Notes: a model not told the origin generated them from the letters alone. A stretch of 64,000 bases of DNA from JBMOGA01 sp049318625 (GCA_049318625.1 JBMOGA010000014.1:6684-70683); one strand, 5' to 3'; shown: positions 42,901-52,014, numbered from the stretch's first letter. A program made the numbers and translations.

Positions 42901-44019
42901 CTACACCCGCATCGGCATCAGCACGTACAGCGCGCCCTCGTCACCGCTGTCCATGACCATGGTCGGAGAACCGGGATCGGCCAGCTTGAAGACCGTCTGG
43001 TCGCTTTCAAGTTGGCCCGCGATGTCGAGCAGATACCGCGCGTTGAAGCCGATTTCCAGCGGCTGCGCGGCATAGTCAACGCCGATCTCCTCGGTCGCGC
43101 TGCCACCCTCGGGATTGTTCACCGAAAGCACGAGCTTGGCGCTCGAAATGTTGAGCTTCACGGCCCGGCCGCGCTCGCTGGCGATCGTCGACACACGATC
43201 GACGGCGCTGGTGAACGCGACGTTGGAGACCGTCATCTCCTTGTCGTTGCCCTGCGGAATCACACGCGCATAGTCCGGGAACGTCCCGTCGATCAGCTTC
43301 GACACCAGCGTGATCGGTCCGATCTCGAACCGCACCTTGGCGGTCGATACGCCGACCTTGATGACCAAGCTCGTGTCTTCGAGCAGGCGATGTAGCTCGT
43401 GCACCGTCTTGCGCGGAATGATGACGCCCGGCATGCCGGTCGCGCCTTCGGGCCGCACGATCTCGACCTGGGCGAGCCGATGGCCGTCGGTCGCCACGGC
43501 CCTGAGCCGCGGCTGCCCCGCCGTCTCCGCGGCATGCAGGAAGATGCCGTTGAGATAGTAACGGGTCTCTTCGGTGGAGATGGCAAAGCGGGTCTTCTCG
43601 ATCAGCCGCTTGAGATCGCTCGCGGCGACCTCGAACTCGTGCGTCATCTCGCCGGCCGCGAGATCGGTGAAATCCTCGGCCGGCAGCATCTGCAGCGCGA
43701 ACCGCGAGTGCCCGGACGACAGCGACAGGCGCTCCCGCTCGGCATCCCGCTTGAATTCGACCTGAGCGCCATCGGGCAGTTTGCGCACGATGTCATGAAG
43801 CAGATGCGCCGGCACCGTCACCGCGCCGTCCTGCGTCACCTCGGCCGAAACCGTCTCGCTCACTTCCCGCTCGAGATCGGTGGCCTTCAGCCGCAGCTCA
43901 CGGCCGTTGGCAGCCAGCAGGACGTTCGAAAGGATCGGAATCGTGGTCCTTCGCTCGACCACGCTGGTGACATGACTGAGTGCCCTGAGCAGCTCGCCTC
44001 TCTCGATCACCAGCCTCAT
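42901..44019 (-). CDS. dnaN: DNA polymerase III beta subunit (sliding clamp)
   Basis: 372 aa, three-domain clamp. It opens MRLVIERGELLRALSHVTSVVERR and ends in VLMPMRV, the typical beta-clamp C-terminus. It rings DNA and tethers the polymerase. The start at 44019 has GAGGA seven bases upstream and matches the family; a start four codons earlier is not needed. There are 190 bases between dnaA and dnaN holding a strong hairpin. Confidence 0.97.
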   Translation of the reverse strand: MRLVIERGELLRALSHVTSVVERRTTIPILSNVLLAANGRELRLKATDLEREVSETVSAEVTQDGAVTVPAHLLHDIVRKLPDGAQVEFKRDAERERLSLSSGHSRFALQMLPAEDFTDLAAGEMTHEFEVAASDLKRLIEKTRFAISTEETRYYLNGIFLHAAETAGQPRLRAVATDGHRLAQVEIVRPEGATGMPGVIIPRKTVHELHRLLEDTSLVIKVGVSTAKVRFEIGPITLVSKLIDGTFPDYARVIPQGNDKEMTVSNVAFTSAVDRVSTIASERGRAVKLNISSAKLVLSVNNPEGGSATEEIGVDYAAQPLEIGFNARYLLDIAGQLESDQTVFKLADPGSPTMVMDSGDEGALYVLMPMRV

Positions 44020-44104
44020 GCGATTCCTCAATGCGGTCGAGTGCTGCCACGCCGCTCATCCGAGCCCATTGCTCATAGATTGCTTCGCCCGGGGAACGCA
44101 ATTG

Positions 44105-44134
44105 CTGCGGACCCGCAACGAAGCGGGGCCGCAG
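44105..44134 (-). terminator. Strong hairpin between dnaA and dnaN
   Basis: CTGCGG-a-CCCGC, 6-nt loop, GCGGG-g-CCGCAG gives an 11-pair stem with one mismatch. It lacks a T-run, so it may be an RNA processing or partial termination point between the two genes. Confidence 0.35.
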
Positions 44135-44209
44135 CATGGTCTGAACCGGAGTGGCATGCAAGGGGGCGCGGAAACGCCCGTGCAGAGCGCTCGGCCGGCG
44201 CGAGCTATT

Positions 44210-45787
44210 CTAGTTGTTCAGATGCTTCTTCAGCTCCTCGATCTCGTCGCGCACCCGGGGATTGCCCTCGATGACGCCTTCGATCTTGCGGATGGCATGG
44301 AGAACGGTCGTGTGGTCCCGGTTGCCGAACCGGCGCCCGATCTCGGGCAGCGAGCGCGCCGTCAGGTGCTTGGCCAGATACATGCCGATCTGGCGCGGCC
44401 AGACGACCGAGCGGTGGCGGCGCTGCGAGAGCAGGTCGCTGCGGGTCACACCGAAGTGGCGCGACACCACCTTGAGGATGTCCTCGATCTTGATCCGCCG
44501 TGGCTCGATGCCCTGGACGAGATCCCGGATCACCGTCTCGACGATATCGAGGGTGATCGGCGTGCGCATATACTGCCATGTCGCATGCAAGCGGGTGATC
44601 GCGCCTTCCAGCTCGCGCCCGCTCTCGGTGAGCCGATCGGCGAGCAACTCGAGCACCTCGCGCGACATCTCAAACGACGGATCGGCCAACCGCTTCTCGG
44701 CCACGCGCTTCTCCAGCACGCGCAACCGCAATTCGTAGTCGAGCGCGGTGATCTCGGTCACCAACCCGCGCTGGAGACGCGAGCGCATCCGCTCGTTCAG
44801 CCGCTCGATGTGGTTCGGCGCCCGCGCCGAGGCGACCACGACCTGCCGCCCGCCGTCGAGCAGCGTGTTGATGACGTGGTCGAACTCCTGCTCGGTCTGC
44901 TGGCCGTGCATGAACTCGAGATCGTCGATCAGCAGCATGTCGACATGCCGGAAGCGATCCTTGAACGAGAGCGGATCCTGGCTGCGCAGCGCTTCGACGA
45001 ACTGGTAGCGGAAGCGCTCGGCCGTCAGATAGAGCACCTGCGAATGGGGATAGCGGCGCTTCACTTCCCAGGCGATCGCGTGCAGCAGATGGGTCTTGCC
45101 GAGACCGACCGACGAATGAATGTACAGCGGGTTGATGCTCCGGCTGTCCGTGAACACCGTCTCGGCGACCTGCGTCGCCCCGGCATGCGCCATCCGGTTG
45201 GACGCACCGACGACCAAGCTCTCGAACGTGTAGCGCGGATCGAGCGGCGAACCCTCGAGGCCGGCAGCCTGCGTCCGGCCGCTCTGGGCGGCCATGTTCG
45301 CTTGCGTCGCGCGTGGCGCCACTACCGCGCGTGCCGCGGCCTCCGGCGCCCCGGCAGCCGCGTCGTCCGTCGACTCGCGCGTCGCCTCCGCGACCGGTCG
45401 CGATGACGGCCCACCTGGCGTGCGGACAACCACGTCGACCCGCTCAGCGCCCGCGAACTCCGCGCGGCAGCAATTCAGCAGATCCTCGGAATAGTGCGAC
45501 TGGATCCAGTTCCGCAGGAACTTCACGGGAACCGAAACCTTCACGGTGGTGCCTTCGAAATGGTCGAACTCGAGAGAGTTGAACCAGCTCGTATAGACAT
45601 CCTCGCCCAGCCGGGCCCGCAGCATGGCCCGCACGCGCTGCCCCCGCGCATCCACGCCGGAACGCGGGCTAGACTCACTGCCGCCACCGCCGGCCGGTGC
45701 CTCGCTGCGCGCCACCTTGGTGTCGGCCGCTCCATCGTTGGGCGCCGCCGCAAGCTTCACGGCTTCCGTGCTCGTTTCGATATTCAT
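44210..45787 (-). CDS. dnaA: Chromosomal replication initiator DnaA
   Basis: 525 aa. Domain I about 45-120 (VYTSWFNSLEF), a long Ala/Thr-rich domain II, AAA+ domain with Walker A SVGLGKTHLLHAI and Walker B MLLIDDLEF, and domain IV with the DnaA-box-binding signature RRFGNRDHTTVLHAIRKIE. It unwinds oriC. ATG 45787 matches the start of the Met-Asn-Ile opening; GGGTA lies upstream. The extra N-terminal 40 residues (Ala/Gly/Ser-rich) are unusually long for the class. The candidate origin lies upstream beyond the rhodanese gene. Confidence 0.97.
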   Translation of the reverse strand: MNIETSTEAVKLAAAPNDGAADTKVARSEAPAGGGGSESSPRSGVDARGQRVRAMLRARLGEDVYTSWFNSLEFDHFEGTTVKVSVPVKFLRNWIQSHYSEDLLNCCRAEFAGAERVDVVVRTPGGPSSRPVAEATRESTDDAAAGAPEAAARAVVAPRATQANMAAQSGRTQAAGLEGSPLDPRYTFESLVVGASNRMAHAGATQVAETVFTDSRSINPLYIHSSVGLGKTHLLHAIAWEVKRRYPHSQVLYLTAERFRYQFVEALRSQDPLSFKDRFRHVDMLLIDDLEFMHGQQTEQEFDHVINTLLDGGRQVVVASARAPNHIERLNERMRSRLQRGLVTEITALDYELRLRVLEKRVAEKRLADPSFEMSREVLELLADRLTESGRELEGAITRLHATWQYMRTPITLDIVETVIRDLVQGIEPRRIKIEDILKVVSRHFGVTRSDLLSQRRHRSVVWPRQIGMYLAKHLTARSLPEIGRRFGNRDHTTVLHAIRKIEGVIEGNPRVRDEIEELKKHLNN

Positions 45788-45878
45788 TTCAGTTACCCCG
45801 CACGTTTGACGAGAGACAGCGGCACCCTTCGTCCGCCCGCAAAGCGAACGGCCGCCATCTCCGAATGATCGACTTTGA

Positions 45879-46322
45879 CTAGCCCTGAACCCAGGGCAGA
45901 CCGGAGAACCTCCATCCGGAGGTTCGTCCGCGATGCCGATTCTCATCGAGAGGCCCCTCAAACCCCTCGGCGACATTTCGGCACTTTTGGAAGCCCTGAA
46001 CCGCCATCAGCTGGGCGGCACTATGGCTTCGTCCTCCAGATCTACAGAGGAAGAACAACTCGTCGTCCTTGCGCGTGCGCAATTCGCTCAGAGCAGCAGT
46101 GAGCCGCTCGCCAAAACCAGGATCGACGCGATTGTCCGGGAAAGATTGCCACTCGACGAATACGGGCTTCTTTCCGATGCGAGATAGATCCGGGACGCCA
46201 ACGAACGCCCATTCGGCCGCGGTTCTGACATCAATCAGAACGGAGGCCTGATCCGACTCGAGCCGGGCCCAGACAGCTGTCACGGGCACGTTCTCGATCG
46301 GGGCAGGTAGAGATGACCCCAC
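45879..46322 (-). CDS. Rhodanese-domain protein
   Basis: 147 aa single rhodanese fold. The active-site Cys93 sits in CRSGGRS and VLIDVRTAAEW forms the CH2A-type strand. It would transfer or carry sulfane sulfur, or act as a binding protein. Start GTG 46322 follows AGGAGGAGGG, a very strong ribosome site. It sits between dnaA and the candidate origin, 91 bases from dnaA, and may share the dnaA promoter. Family functions vary; target unknown. Confidence 0.9.
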   Translation of the reverse strand: MGSSLPAPIENVPVTAVWARLESDQASVLIDVRTAAEWAFVGVPDLSRIGKKPVFVEWQSFPDNRVDPGFGERLTAALSELRTRKDDELFFLCRSGGRSHSAAQLMAVQGFQKCRNVAEGFEGPLDENRHRGRTSGWRFSGLPWVQG

Positions 46323-46389
46323 TGTTTACCCTCCTCCTGCGTGTAGCAACGGTCGCCCTCACAACCGGACCATCCGCACGATGGTCATG

Positions 46390-46649
46390 CTACCCACAAG
46401 AATAGACTTCCAACTCTGACTCCCAGCCGACGTCGGGCTCCGTAACGCTTACAATGCAAACCCCGACACCCAATGTGCACAACCGCACAAGCTGGGGACT
46501 CTGACATGAACCGCGGCGGGTTCGGTAATACGCTCCGTCCGCCTCGGTCACAGGTTATTAACCACACTGTTCAAGCCTGCGCAATATCGTCCCCAGCCTT
46601 GTTCAGTCACCGGAGCATCCGTGATTTTTTCGACAGGCGGTGTGGACAA
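46390..46649. promoter_or_regulatory. Four DnaA-box-like 9-mers with even spacing
   Basis: CTACCCACA (46390, +, 7/9), TGTGCACAA (46474, -, 7/9), TTAACCACA (46558, +, 8/9) and TGTGGACAA (46641, -, 8/9) against TTATCCACA. Starts are 84, 84 and 83 bp apart with alternating orientation. Two are weak matches. Confidence 0.4.
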
Positions 46650-46734
46650 ACTGAGGACTACCTTCAAGGCTGTTGAGAAGCGCTTTGATTCACGTCCGCT
46701 TTTTCCGCGCGCCCATCCGAACGCAGAAACGACG

Positions 46735-46757
46735 ACGGCGCCCGATGGGGGCGCCGT
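46735..46757 (-). terminator. Hairpin, possible rpsT terminator
   Basis: Nine-base perfect stem ACGGCGCCC / GGGCGCCGT with a 5-nt loop, about 190 bases past the rpsT stop. On the plus strand it is followed ten bases later by TTTTT. Direction is uncertain. Confidence 0.35.
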
Positions 46758-46947
46758 GAGGAACGTTGTTTTTACTTGCAGGGGTGGTCTACCGAGTCCG
46801 GGGGGGCGGTGAGGGGAGCCGGTTGCTCAAATTCATCCCCCCGGGACTCAAGGCAATTTTCGCTCCGGAACCCAACGCCGACGGATCAAACTTCTGTAGC
46901 AGAAGTGTCACACTGGCGGCGGACTGCGGCGAAGCCGCGAATACGGC

Positions 46948-47214
46948 TCAGTTCGGCAGCGACTTGATGCGGGCCGCCAGACGCGAAACCTTGCGGCTCG
47001 CGGTCTTCTTGTGAGCGACGCCCTTCTGCGCGGTCCGCACCAGGATCGGCTCCGCAACCTTGAAGGCTGCAACGGCCGCCGTCTTGTCACCAGCCGCGAT
47101 CGCTTCCTCGACTTTCCGCACCTCGGTACGCATGCGACCGCGGCGAGCCTTGTTCACCTCGGTGCGGCGCACTGCCTGCCGAGCGGCTTTCTTGGCCGAC
47201 GACGTATTGGCCAT
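46948..47214 (-). CDS. rpsT: 30S ribosomal protein S20
   Basis: 88 aa, very basic, three-helix bundle: MANTSSAKKAARQAVRRTEVNKARR ... GVAHKKTASRKVSRLAARIKSL. It binds 16S rRNA early in 30S assembly. ATG 47214 is chosen because the family starts MANT/MANH; an ATG one codon before is also possible. Located near dnaA as in many alphaproteobacteria. Downstream are a 7-bp dyad (46890-46906) and a further hairpin that may terminate it. Confidence 0.97.
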   Translation of the reverse strand: MANTSSAKKAARQAVRRTEVNKARRGRMRTEVRKVEEAIAAGDKTAAVAAFKVAEPILVRTAQKGVAHKKTASRKVSRLAARIKSLPN

Positions 47215-47465
47215 CATCTCATCCTTTCCGACACACCCGACGTGAACTGCTGCTGCGTGCCATCTCGGGCAAATGGCGTAAACGCGCGTACCGCCCGGAA
47301 CACTGTCCCGGGCGGCCGATTGGTGCTGCCTATACCCCAACGCTATTTGGCTGGTCAACTTGTCTCGGACGCCAGGGATACTAAGTTCCCTCGACCGGCC
47401 GTTGCGGACGACGTCACCTCTGTTAAAGGACGCAACCGGTTCTCGAGCGAGTGGAGCGGACGACT

Positions 47466-48104
47466 ATGGGCCTTGCCGTGCGGTTGACAGTGATCGCCAT
47501 CAGCGTCGCGCTGCTGGTATGGGCCGCAGCGCGCCGCGGCGCCGGCGACGTGACGATGGCCTATGTCCACGCCGGGATCGCCGCAACGACGGCACTGGGC
47601 TTGGCGATCCTCGGAATTCTGGCCACGCGCGCCGCCATCGCTGCCGGTGCCTCGCGCTCGGCCGTGGGAGCCAGCAAGGCTCGCGAAATGGGTTTGGTCT
47701 GGGCTTGGGCGGCGCTCGCCATTCTGGCAACCTACGGCACGGCCGCTGCCACCTGGAAAGAGTGGCTGCACTTCTTTGCCCCGTTCGCCCTGGTCGCTGC
47801 CGGTTGCCTGTGGTTCTCTCGGACCCTGGCGCGCGACGCGGCGCGCGGCGTCGACGACGTCGCTCTGCTGAAACTGTCCCGCTACATGGCCTTCGGCCAG
47901 CTCGGCGGCATGGTCGTCGCGATGATCGGGCTCGTCGTGGACGGCAAGATGGTCCGCTACCTGGCCCCGCGCAAAGGCTGGGAGGACTGGCCCGCCAACA
48001 ATTACTTCTTTTTCGGAGCCCTGGCACTCGCCATACTGAGCTTGCATGCCATACGTGCCCAGTCTCGGCTCGCACTCCGTCCGGGACCGGCGTCGGCAAC
48101 CTGA
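47466..48104 (+). CDS. Polytopic membrane protein A of a tandem paralogous pair
   Basis: Not recognised as a known family. 212 aa with about six hydrophobic helices and no signal peptide cleavage site. Landmarks are TWKEWLHFFAPF (about 97), a DDVALLKLSR loop, and VDGKMVRYLAP...WEDWPANNYFFFGALAL near the end. The next gene encodes a protein with the same order of helices and a related C-terminal stretch (GKIASV..DDWVANHVFVAGG). ATG 47466 has GGAG nine bases upstream; the earlier GTG has none. The location between rpsT and echA is where other alphaproteobacteria carry ubiquinone genes. Confidence 0.75.
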   Translation: MGLAVRLTVIAISVALLVWAAARRGAGDVTMAYVHAGIAATTALGLAILGILATRAAIAAGASRSAVGASKAREMGLVWAWAALAILATYGTAAATWKEWLHFFAPFALVAAGCLWFSRTLARDAARGVDDVALLKLSRYMAFGQLGGMVVAMIGLVVDGKMVRYLAPRKGWEDWPANNYFFFGALALAILSLHAIRAQSRLALRPGPASAT

Positions 48105-48137
48105 TCCGCTTGCCGCCTGCAACCCGAGGCTGACCCC

Positions 48138-48758
48138 ATGGCGCTCGATCGAGCCGTGCCGGTTCTGATTGCAATCCTGGTGACGACCGTTGTGGCGATG
48201 ACCATGGCCGCCCGGTCCGGAACCATCGCCCTGTCGTGGATGGCCGCAGCGACCGCGGCCATCGCCCTGCTCGCCTTCGGAATCTTGATGAATCGGCCGC
48301 TCTGGAAGCTCGAACCCGCGCGCGTTACCGCCGAGGCGGCCCCGGTGGCGGCGCGGCGCAACGCGGTGTTGCTGGCGCTTGCATATGCCTGGGGCGCGAC
48401 GGCACTGCTCGTCGTCTATCCGCTCTCCGGACTGCGCTGGTACCACTGGAATCAGTACGGAGCCGCGATGGCCATTGTGGCACTCGCCCTCGCCGCCTAC
48501 GGCGATGCGTTGCGCCACCGCGACAGCATCTTTCGCACCGGTCCACGCCAATTGGCGATGCTCCGCCTGACCGTGGTGCACGCCATGGCGTTGGCCGGCG
48601 GGCTCGGCTGGCTGCTGTTGTCGGGAAAGATCGCCAGCGTGCGTGACGACTGGGTCGCCAACCACGTCTTCGTGGCCGGCGGTGTCGCCCTCGTCGGCCT
48701 GTCGGTGATGGCCGCCATCAGTCAGAACCGCATCGGCGGCAAGATCAGCGGTTCTTGA
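48138..48758 (+). CDS. Polytopic membrane protein B of a tandem paralogous pair
   Basis: 206 aa, about six hydrophobic helices. Similar in design to the gene just before it (33 bases away, same strand): RWYHWNQYGAAMAIVALAL corresponds to TWKEWLHFFAPFALVAAGC, and GKIASVRDDWVANHVFVAGGVAL to the final segment of protein A. Probably a gene duplication that formed a two-component membrane complex. No metal or cofactor motif is conserved apart from Trp/His clusters near the membrane. The two genes are likely one operon. The stop overlaps the convergent enoyl-CoA hydratase gene by 14 bases. Confidence 0.75.
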   Translation: MALDRAVPVLIAILVTTVVAMTMAARSGTIALSWMAAATAAIALLAFGILMNRPLWKLEPARVTAEAAPVAARRNAVLLALAYAWGATALLVVYPLSGLRWYHWNQYGAAMAIVALALAAYGDALRHRDSIFRTGPRQLAMLRLTVVHAMALAGGLGWLLLSGKIASVRDDWVANHVFVAGGVALVGLSVMAAISQNRIGGKISGS

Positions 48759-49518
48759 ACGCCGGCTTCCGCTTCTCGACGAAGGCCGCCATGCCTTCTT
48801 TTTGATCTTCGGTCGCGAACAGCGAGTGGAACACGCGCCGCTCGAACCGCACACCCTCAGCCAGTGTGGTCTCGAACGCGCGATTGACGCTTTCCTTCGT
48901 CATCATCGCCGCTGGCAACGACATCTGGGCGATCGCATCCGCCGCCTTCAACGCCTCGGCGAGCAGATCGGCAGCCGGCACGATCCGCGAGACGAGCCCG
49001 CACCGCTCCGCCTCGGCCGCATCCATCATCCGCCCGGTCAGGCAAAGATCCATGGCCTTGGCCTTGCCGACCACCCGCGTCAGGCGCTGCGTACCGCCCG
49101 CGCCCGGCATCACGCCGAGCTTGATCTCCGGCTGCCCGAACTTGGCGGTGTCGGCCGCGATGATGAAGTCGCACATCATCGCCAGCTCGCAGCCGCCGCC
49201 GAGCGCGAAACCGGCCACCGCCGCAATGACCGGTTTGCGACACCGCGCGACGCGGTCCCACGAGGCGATGAAGTCGTCGAGAAACGCGTCCATGTAGGTC
49301 TTGGACTGCATCTCCTTGATATCGGCCCCGGCCGCGAACGCCTTGTCCGAGCCGGTCAGCACGATGCAACCGATGGCGCGGTCCGCCTCGAATGCCTCGA
49401 GCGCCTGCGAAAGCTCGCCGATCAGCTGACTGTTGAGCGCGTTCAGTGCCGACGGCCGGTTGAGCGTCACCAGCCCCACCCGACCGCGCGTCTCGACAAG
49501 GATCGTCTCGTAAGCCAT
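48745..49518 (-). CDS. Enoyl-CoA hydratase
   Basis: 257 aa crotonase-fold enzyme. The oxyanion loop is KAFAAGADIKEM; the two catalytic glutamates are in GGGCELAMMCD and FGQPEIKLG, followed by PGAGGTQRL. All match mitochondrial ECHS1-type hydratases, which add water to trans-2-enoyl-CoA in beta-oxidation. ATG 49518 has GGGAG nine bases upstream. It follows mutM by 18 bases on the same strand, the order seen in related genomes. The 3' end overlaps the convergent membrane gene. Confidence 0.95.
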   Translation of the reverse strand: MAYETILVETRGRVGLVTLNRPSALNALNSQLIGELSQALEAFEADRAIGCIVLTGSDKAFAAGADIKEMQSKTYMDAFLDDFIASWDRVARCRKPVIAAVAGFALGGGCELAMMCDFIIAADTAKFGQPEIKLGVMPGAGGTQRLTRVVGKAKAMDLCLTGRMMDAAEAERCGLVSRIVPAADLLAEALKAADAIAQMSLPAAMMTKESVNRAFETTLAEGVRFERRVFHSLFATEDQKEGMAAFVEKRKPAFKNR

Positions 49519-49536
49519 GGCGATGATCTCCCGCTG

Positions 49537-50421
49537 TTAACGCTGACAAGCCCCGCAATAGAACGTCGAACGGCCGGCCTGCACCTCGCGGCGCACGATG
49601 CCCCGGCACCCCGGACGCGTGCAAGGATCTCCCGCACGTCCGTAGACTCGAAAATCCTGTTGGAAGGCGCCCGCTGTTCCATCGGCATGCCGGTAGTCGC
49701 GCAGTGTCGAGCCGCCGGCCGCGATCGCCTCCTCCAGCACGGCGCGGATCGCAGGCACCAACCGCGCGGCCCGCGCCGTCGGCCTACCCGCCTTGGTCAC
49801 CAGCGACGCCGCCGACCGATTGGGGCTGAGCCCGGCGCGGTGCAGCGCTTCGGCGACGTAGATGTTGCCGAGACCCGCGACAACCGACTGGTCCAGGAGA
49901 AAGGCCTTGAGATCGACGGATCGACCGAGCGCCGCCTGCGCGAGATGGTCGGCGTGGAACACATTTCCGAGCGGCTCCGGACCGAGCCCGGCGAGAAGCT
50001 TGTGGTGTTCGACATCGTCCGGCGCCAGCAGATCCATGAACCCGAAACGCCGCGGGTCGTTGTAGGTGACGACCGCACCGTTCGCGAGCCGCAGCACGAC
50101 ATGGTCGTGACGATCGAGGTTGCCGGTGTCGTGCTCGTATTCGCCGAGCCTGTGCGCCGCGCCGCCCGGAGCCGTCACCGTGAAGCGCCCGCTCATGCCG
50201 AGATGCATGAGTAGCACCTCGCCCGATGAAAGCTCCGCCAGCAGATACTTCGCACGCCGGCCGATCCGCAAGACTCGACAGCCCGCGATACGTTCGGCAA
50301 AGCGCTCCGGAAACGGGAAACGGAGGTCGGGCCGGCGCTGCGCGACTTCGACAACGACCTGACCGGCCATCACGGGCTCCAACCCGCGGCGCACCGTCTC
50401 GACCTCGGGAAGCTCCGGCAC
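49537..50421 (-). CDS. mutM: Formamidopyrimidine-DNA glycosylase
   Basis: 294 aa. Pro2-Glu3 start (MPELPEVETVRRGLEP) gives the catalytic N-terminal proline; Lys57-type region LLMHLGMSGRF; helix-two-turn-helix VVAGLGNIYVAEALHRAG; C-terminal zinc finger DPCTRPGCRG ... FYCGACQR with four cysteines. It removes 8-oxoguanine and has AP-lyase activity. It sits directly upstream of echA. murJ follows on the other side, 15 bases away. Full length, no missing residues. Confidence 0.97.
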   Translation of the reverse strand: MPELPEVETVRRGLEPVMAGQVVVEVAQRRPDLRFPFPERFAERIAGCRVLRIGRRAKYLLAELSSGEVLLMHLGMSGRFTVTAPGGAAHRLGEYEHDTGNLDRHDHVVLRLANGAVVTYNDPRRFGFMDLLAPDDVEHHKLLAGLGPEPLGNVFHADHLAQAALGRSVDLKAFLLDQSVVAGLGNIYVAEALHRAGLSPNRSAASLVTKAGRPTARAARLVPAIRAVLEEAIAAGGSTLRDYRHADGTAGAFQQDFRVYGRAGDPCTRPGCRGIVRREVQAGRSTFYCGACQR

Positions 50422-50436
50422 GTCGACCTCGCCTTG

Positions 50437-52014
50437 CTACCCGCGGCGCACCGCGCGCTTGAGATCGCTGCGCGATACCACGCCCGTGGCCAGCACCACC
50501 GCGGCATAGCTGGCAAAACCGAGCATGACGAGTGCCGTCAGCGCTAAGACCCGCGTCAACAGCCCCGCCGAGATCTGGAAATAGGGCGCGAGCGCATCGG
50601 CCGCGAGCCACAGCACCACCCCCATCACGGCGCTGGCCAGCACGATCAGCGGCAGCGCCCGGATCAGCTTGCGGTCGGGCACGAAGTAATCGCGCCGGCG
50701 CAACGTCGCATAGAGCAGCGCCGCGTTCAGCCAGCCCCCGAGCGTGGTCGCCAGCGCAATGCCGAGATGGGGCATCATCCCCATCGCCTGGAACGCGAAG
50801 AACAGACCGACCGATCCCAGCGTGTTGAGGGTCAGGCTCACGGTCGCAAAGATCATCGGCGTCCGCGTGTCCTCGCGGGCGAAATAGGCCGGCGAGAACA
50901 CCTTGATGAGCACGAAGCCCGGCAGGCCGAAAGCAAACAACGCCAGCGCACTGGCCGTCGCCAGAGTGTCGGCGGGCCGGAAGGCGCCCCGCTCGAACAG
51001 CACCTGAACGATCGGCGTCGGAATGACCGCGAGAGCAACCGCGGCGGGTACGGTTAGCAGCATCGCAAACTCGAGGCTGCGGTTCTGGCTGACGATCGCC
51101 CCGGCCGCATTGCCCGCCCGCAGCTGTCGCGACACGTCTGGCAGCAGAACGACGCCGATGGCGATGCCGACCAGCGCCAGCGGCAATTCATAGACGCGGT
51201 CGGCGTAGTAGAGGTGAGAAACGGCGCCATCCTTGAGCGACGCGATGATCGTGCCGATCAGGATGTTGAGCTGGGTTATCCCGCCCGCGATGACACCCGG
51301 AACACCGAGCACGATCAGCCGCCGCACGTCCGGAGAGAGCCGCGGGCGCACGAGCTTCAGCCACATACCGTTGCGCCAGACACCCCACAACAGCAGCACG
51401 AGTTGCAGCAGCCCGGCCGCGAACACGCCCCACGCCAGCGCGATGCCGGCCCGCGGATCGTTGCGGTAACCGAGCCCGAGCGCGATCAGGATTGCGCCCA
51501 TGAGCGTCAGGTTGAGCACGATCGAGACCGCCGAGCTTTCGACGAACTTGCCGAGCGAATTCAGCACACCCGAGAGGAGCGCCACCAACGACATGCAGAA
51601 GAGGTAGGGAAAAGCGATCTGCGTCAGCAGGATCGCGAGATCGAACTTCTCGGGCGTATCGCGAAAGCCGGGCGCTATGACGTGCATCAGCCACGGCATC
51701 CCGAGCATGAAGATCACGCTCAGGATGGCCAGCACGAACGCAAGACCGCTCATGGCCTGCTGGGCGAAATAGCGGGCCGCCTCCGGACCCTCGCCCTCGA
51801 GCCGTTTTGCGAACAACGGCACGAAGGCGGAATTGAAGGCACCCTCTCCGAACAGTCGCCGGAACAGGTTGGGGAAACGGAACGCGACGAAGAACGCGTC
51901 GGCGATCCAGCCCGAACCGAGCGCCGACGCGATCAGGATGTCCCGCCCGAACCCGAGCACGCGGCTGATGAGGGTGAGCCCCCCGACGGTGGCGAACGAG
52001 CGATACAGCTTCAT
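50437..52014 (-). CDS. murJ: Lipid II flippase MurJ
   Basis: 525 aa MOP-superfamily protein with about 14 membrane helices. The start MKLYRSFATVGGLTLISRVLGFGRDILIA and NLFRRLFGEGAFNSAFVPLF with the conserved Arg in RRLFGEG are typical. It moves lipid II to the periplasmic face for peptidoglycan synthesis by enzymes such as the PBP found at 34.3 kb. It is probably co-oriented with mutM by chance; no shared promoter is visible. Upstream lies the Old Yellow Enzyme gene, 80 bases away. Confidence 0.96.
   Translation of the reverse strand: MKLYRSFATVGGLTLISRVLGFGRDILIASALGSGWIADAFFVAFRFPNLFRRLFGEGAFNSAFVPLFAKRLEGEGPEAARYFAQQAMSGLAFVLAILSVIFMLGMPWLMHVIAPGFRDTPEKFDLAILLTQIAFPYLFCMSLVALLSGVLNSLGKFVESSAVSIVLNLTLMGAILIALGLGYRNDPRAGIALAWGVFAAGLLQLVLLLWGVWRNGMWLKLVRPRLSPDVRRLIVLGVPGVIAGGITQLNILIGTIIASLKDGAVSHLYYADRVYELPLALVGIAIGVVLLPDVSRQLRAGNAAGAIVSQNRSLEFAMLLTVPAAVALAVIPTPIVQVLFERGAFRPADTLATASALALFAFGLPGFVLIKVFSPAYFAREDTRTPMIFATVSLTLNTLGSVGLFFAFQAMGMMPHLGIALATTLGGWLNAALLYATLRRRDYFVPDRKLIRALPLIVLASAVMGVVLWLAADALAPYFQISAGLLTRVLALTALVMLGFASYAAVVLATGVVSRSDLKRAVRRG

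Larger units (their letters stand above)
46323..46947. other. 625-bp non-coding region between rhodanese gene and rpsT (candidate oriC)
   Basis: It is the largest gene-free stretch in the window and lies beside the replication block. It contains four 9-mers close to TTATCCACA, the palindrome GGTTATTAACC (46553-46563), A/T patches (46624-46630, 46768-46774), and the dyads ACTTCTG-tag-CAGAAGT (46890-46906) and ACGGCGCCC/GGGCGCCGT (46735-46757). The combination suits a replication origin. It could also simply hold the rpsT terminator and the rhodanese/dnaA promoter. Confidence 0.4.

Noticed and set aside
44020..44209. Origin in the dnaA-dnaN gap
   Set aside because: No DnaA-box-like 9-mers and only a G/C-rich hairpin.
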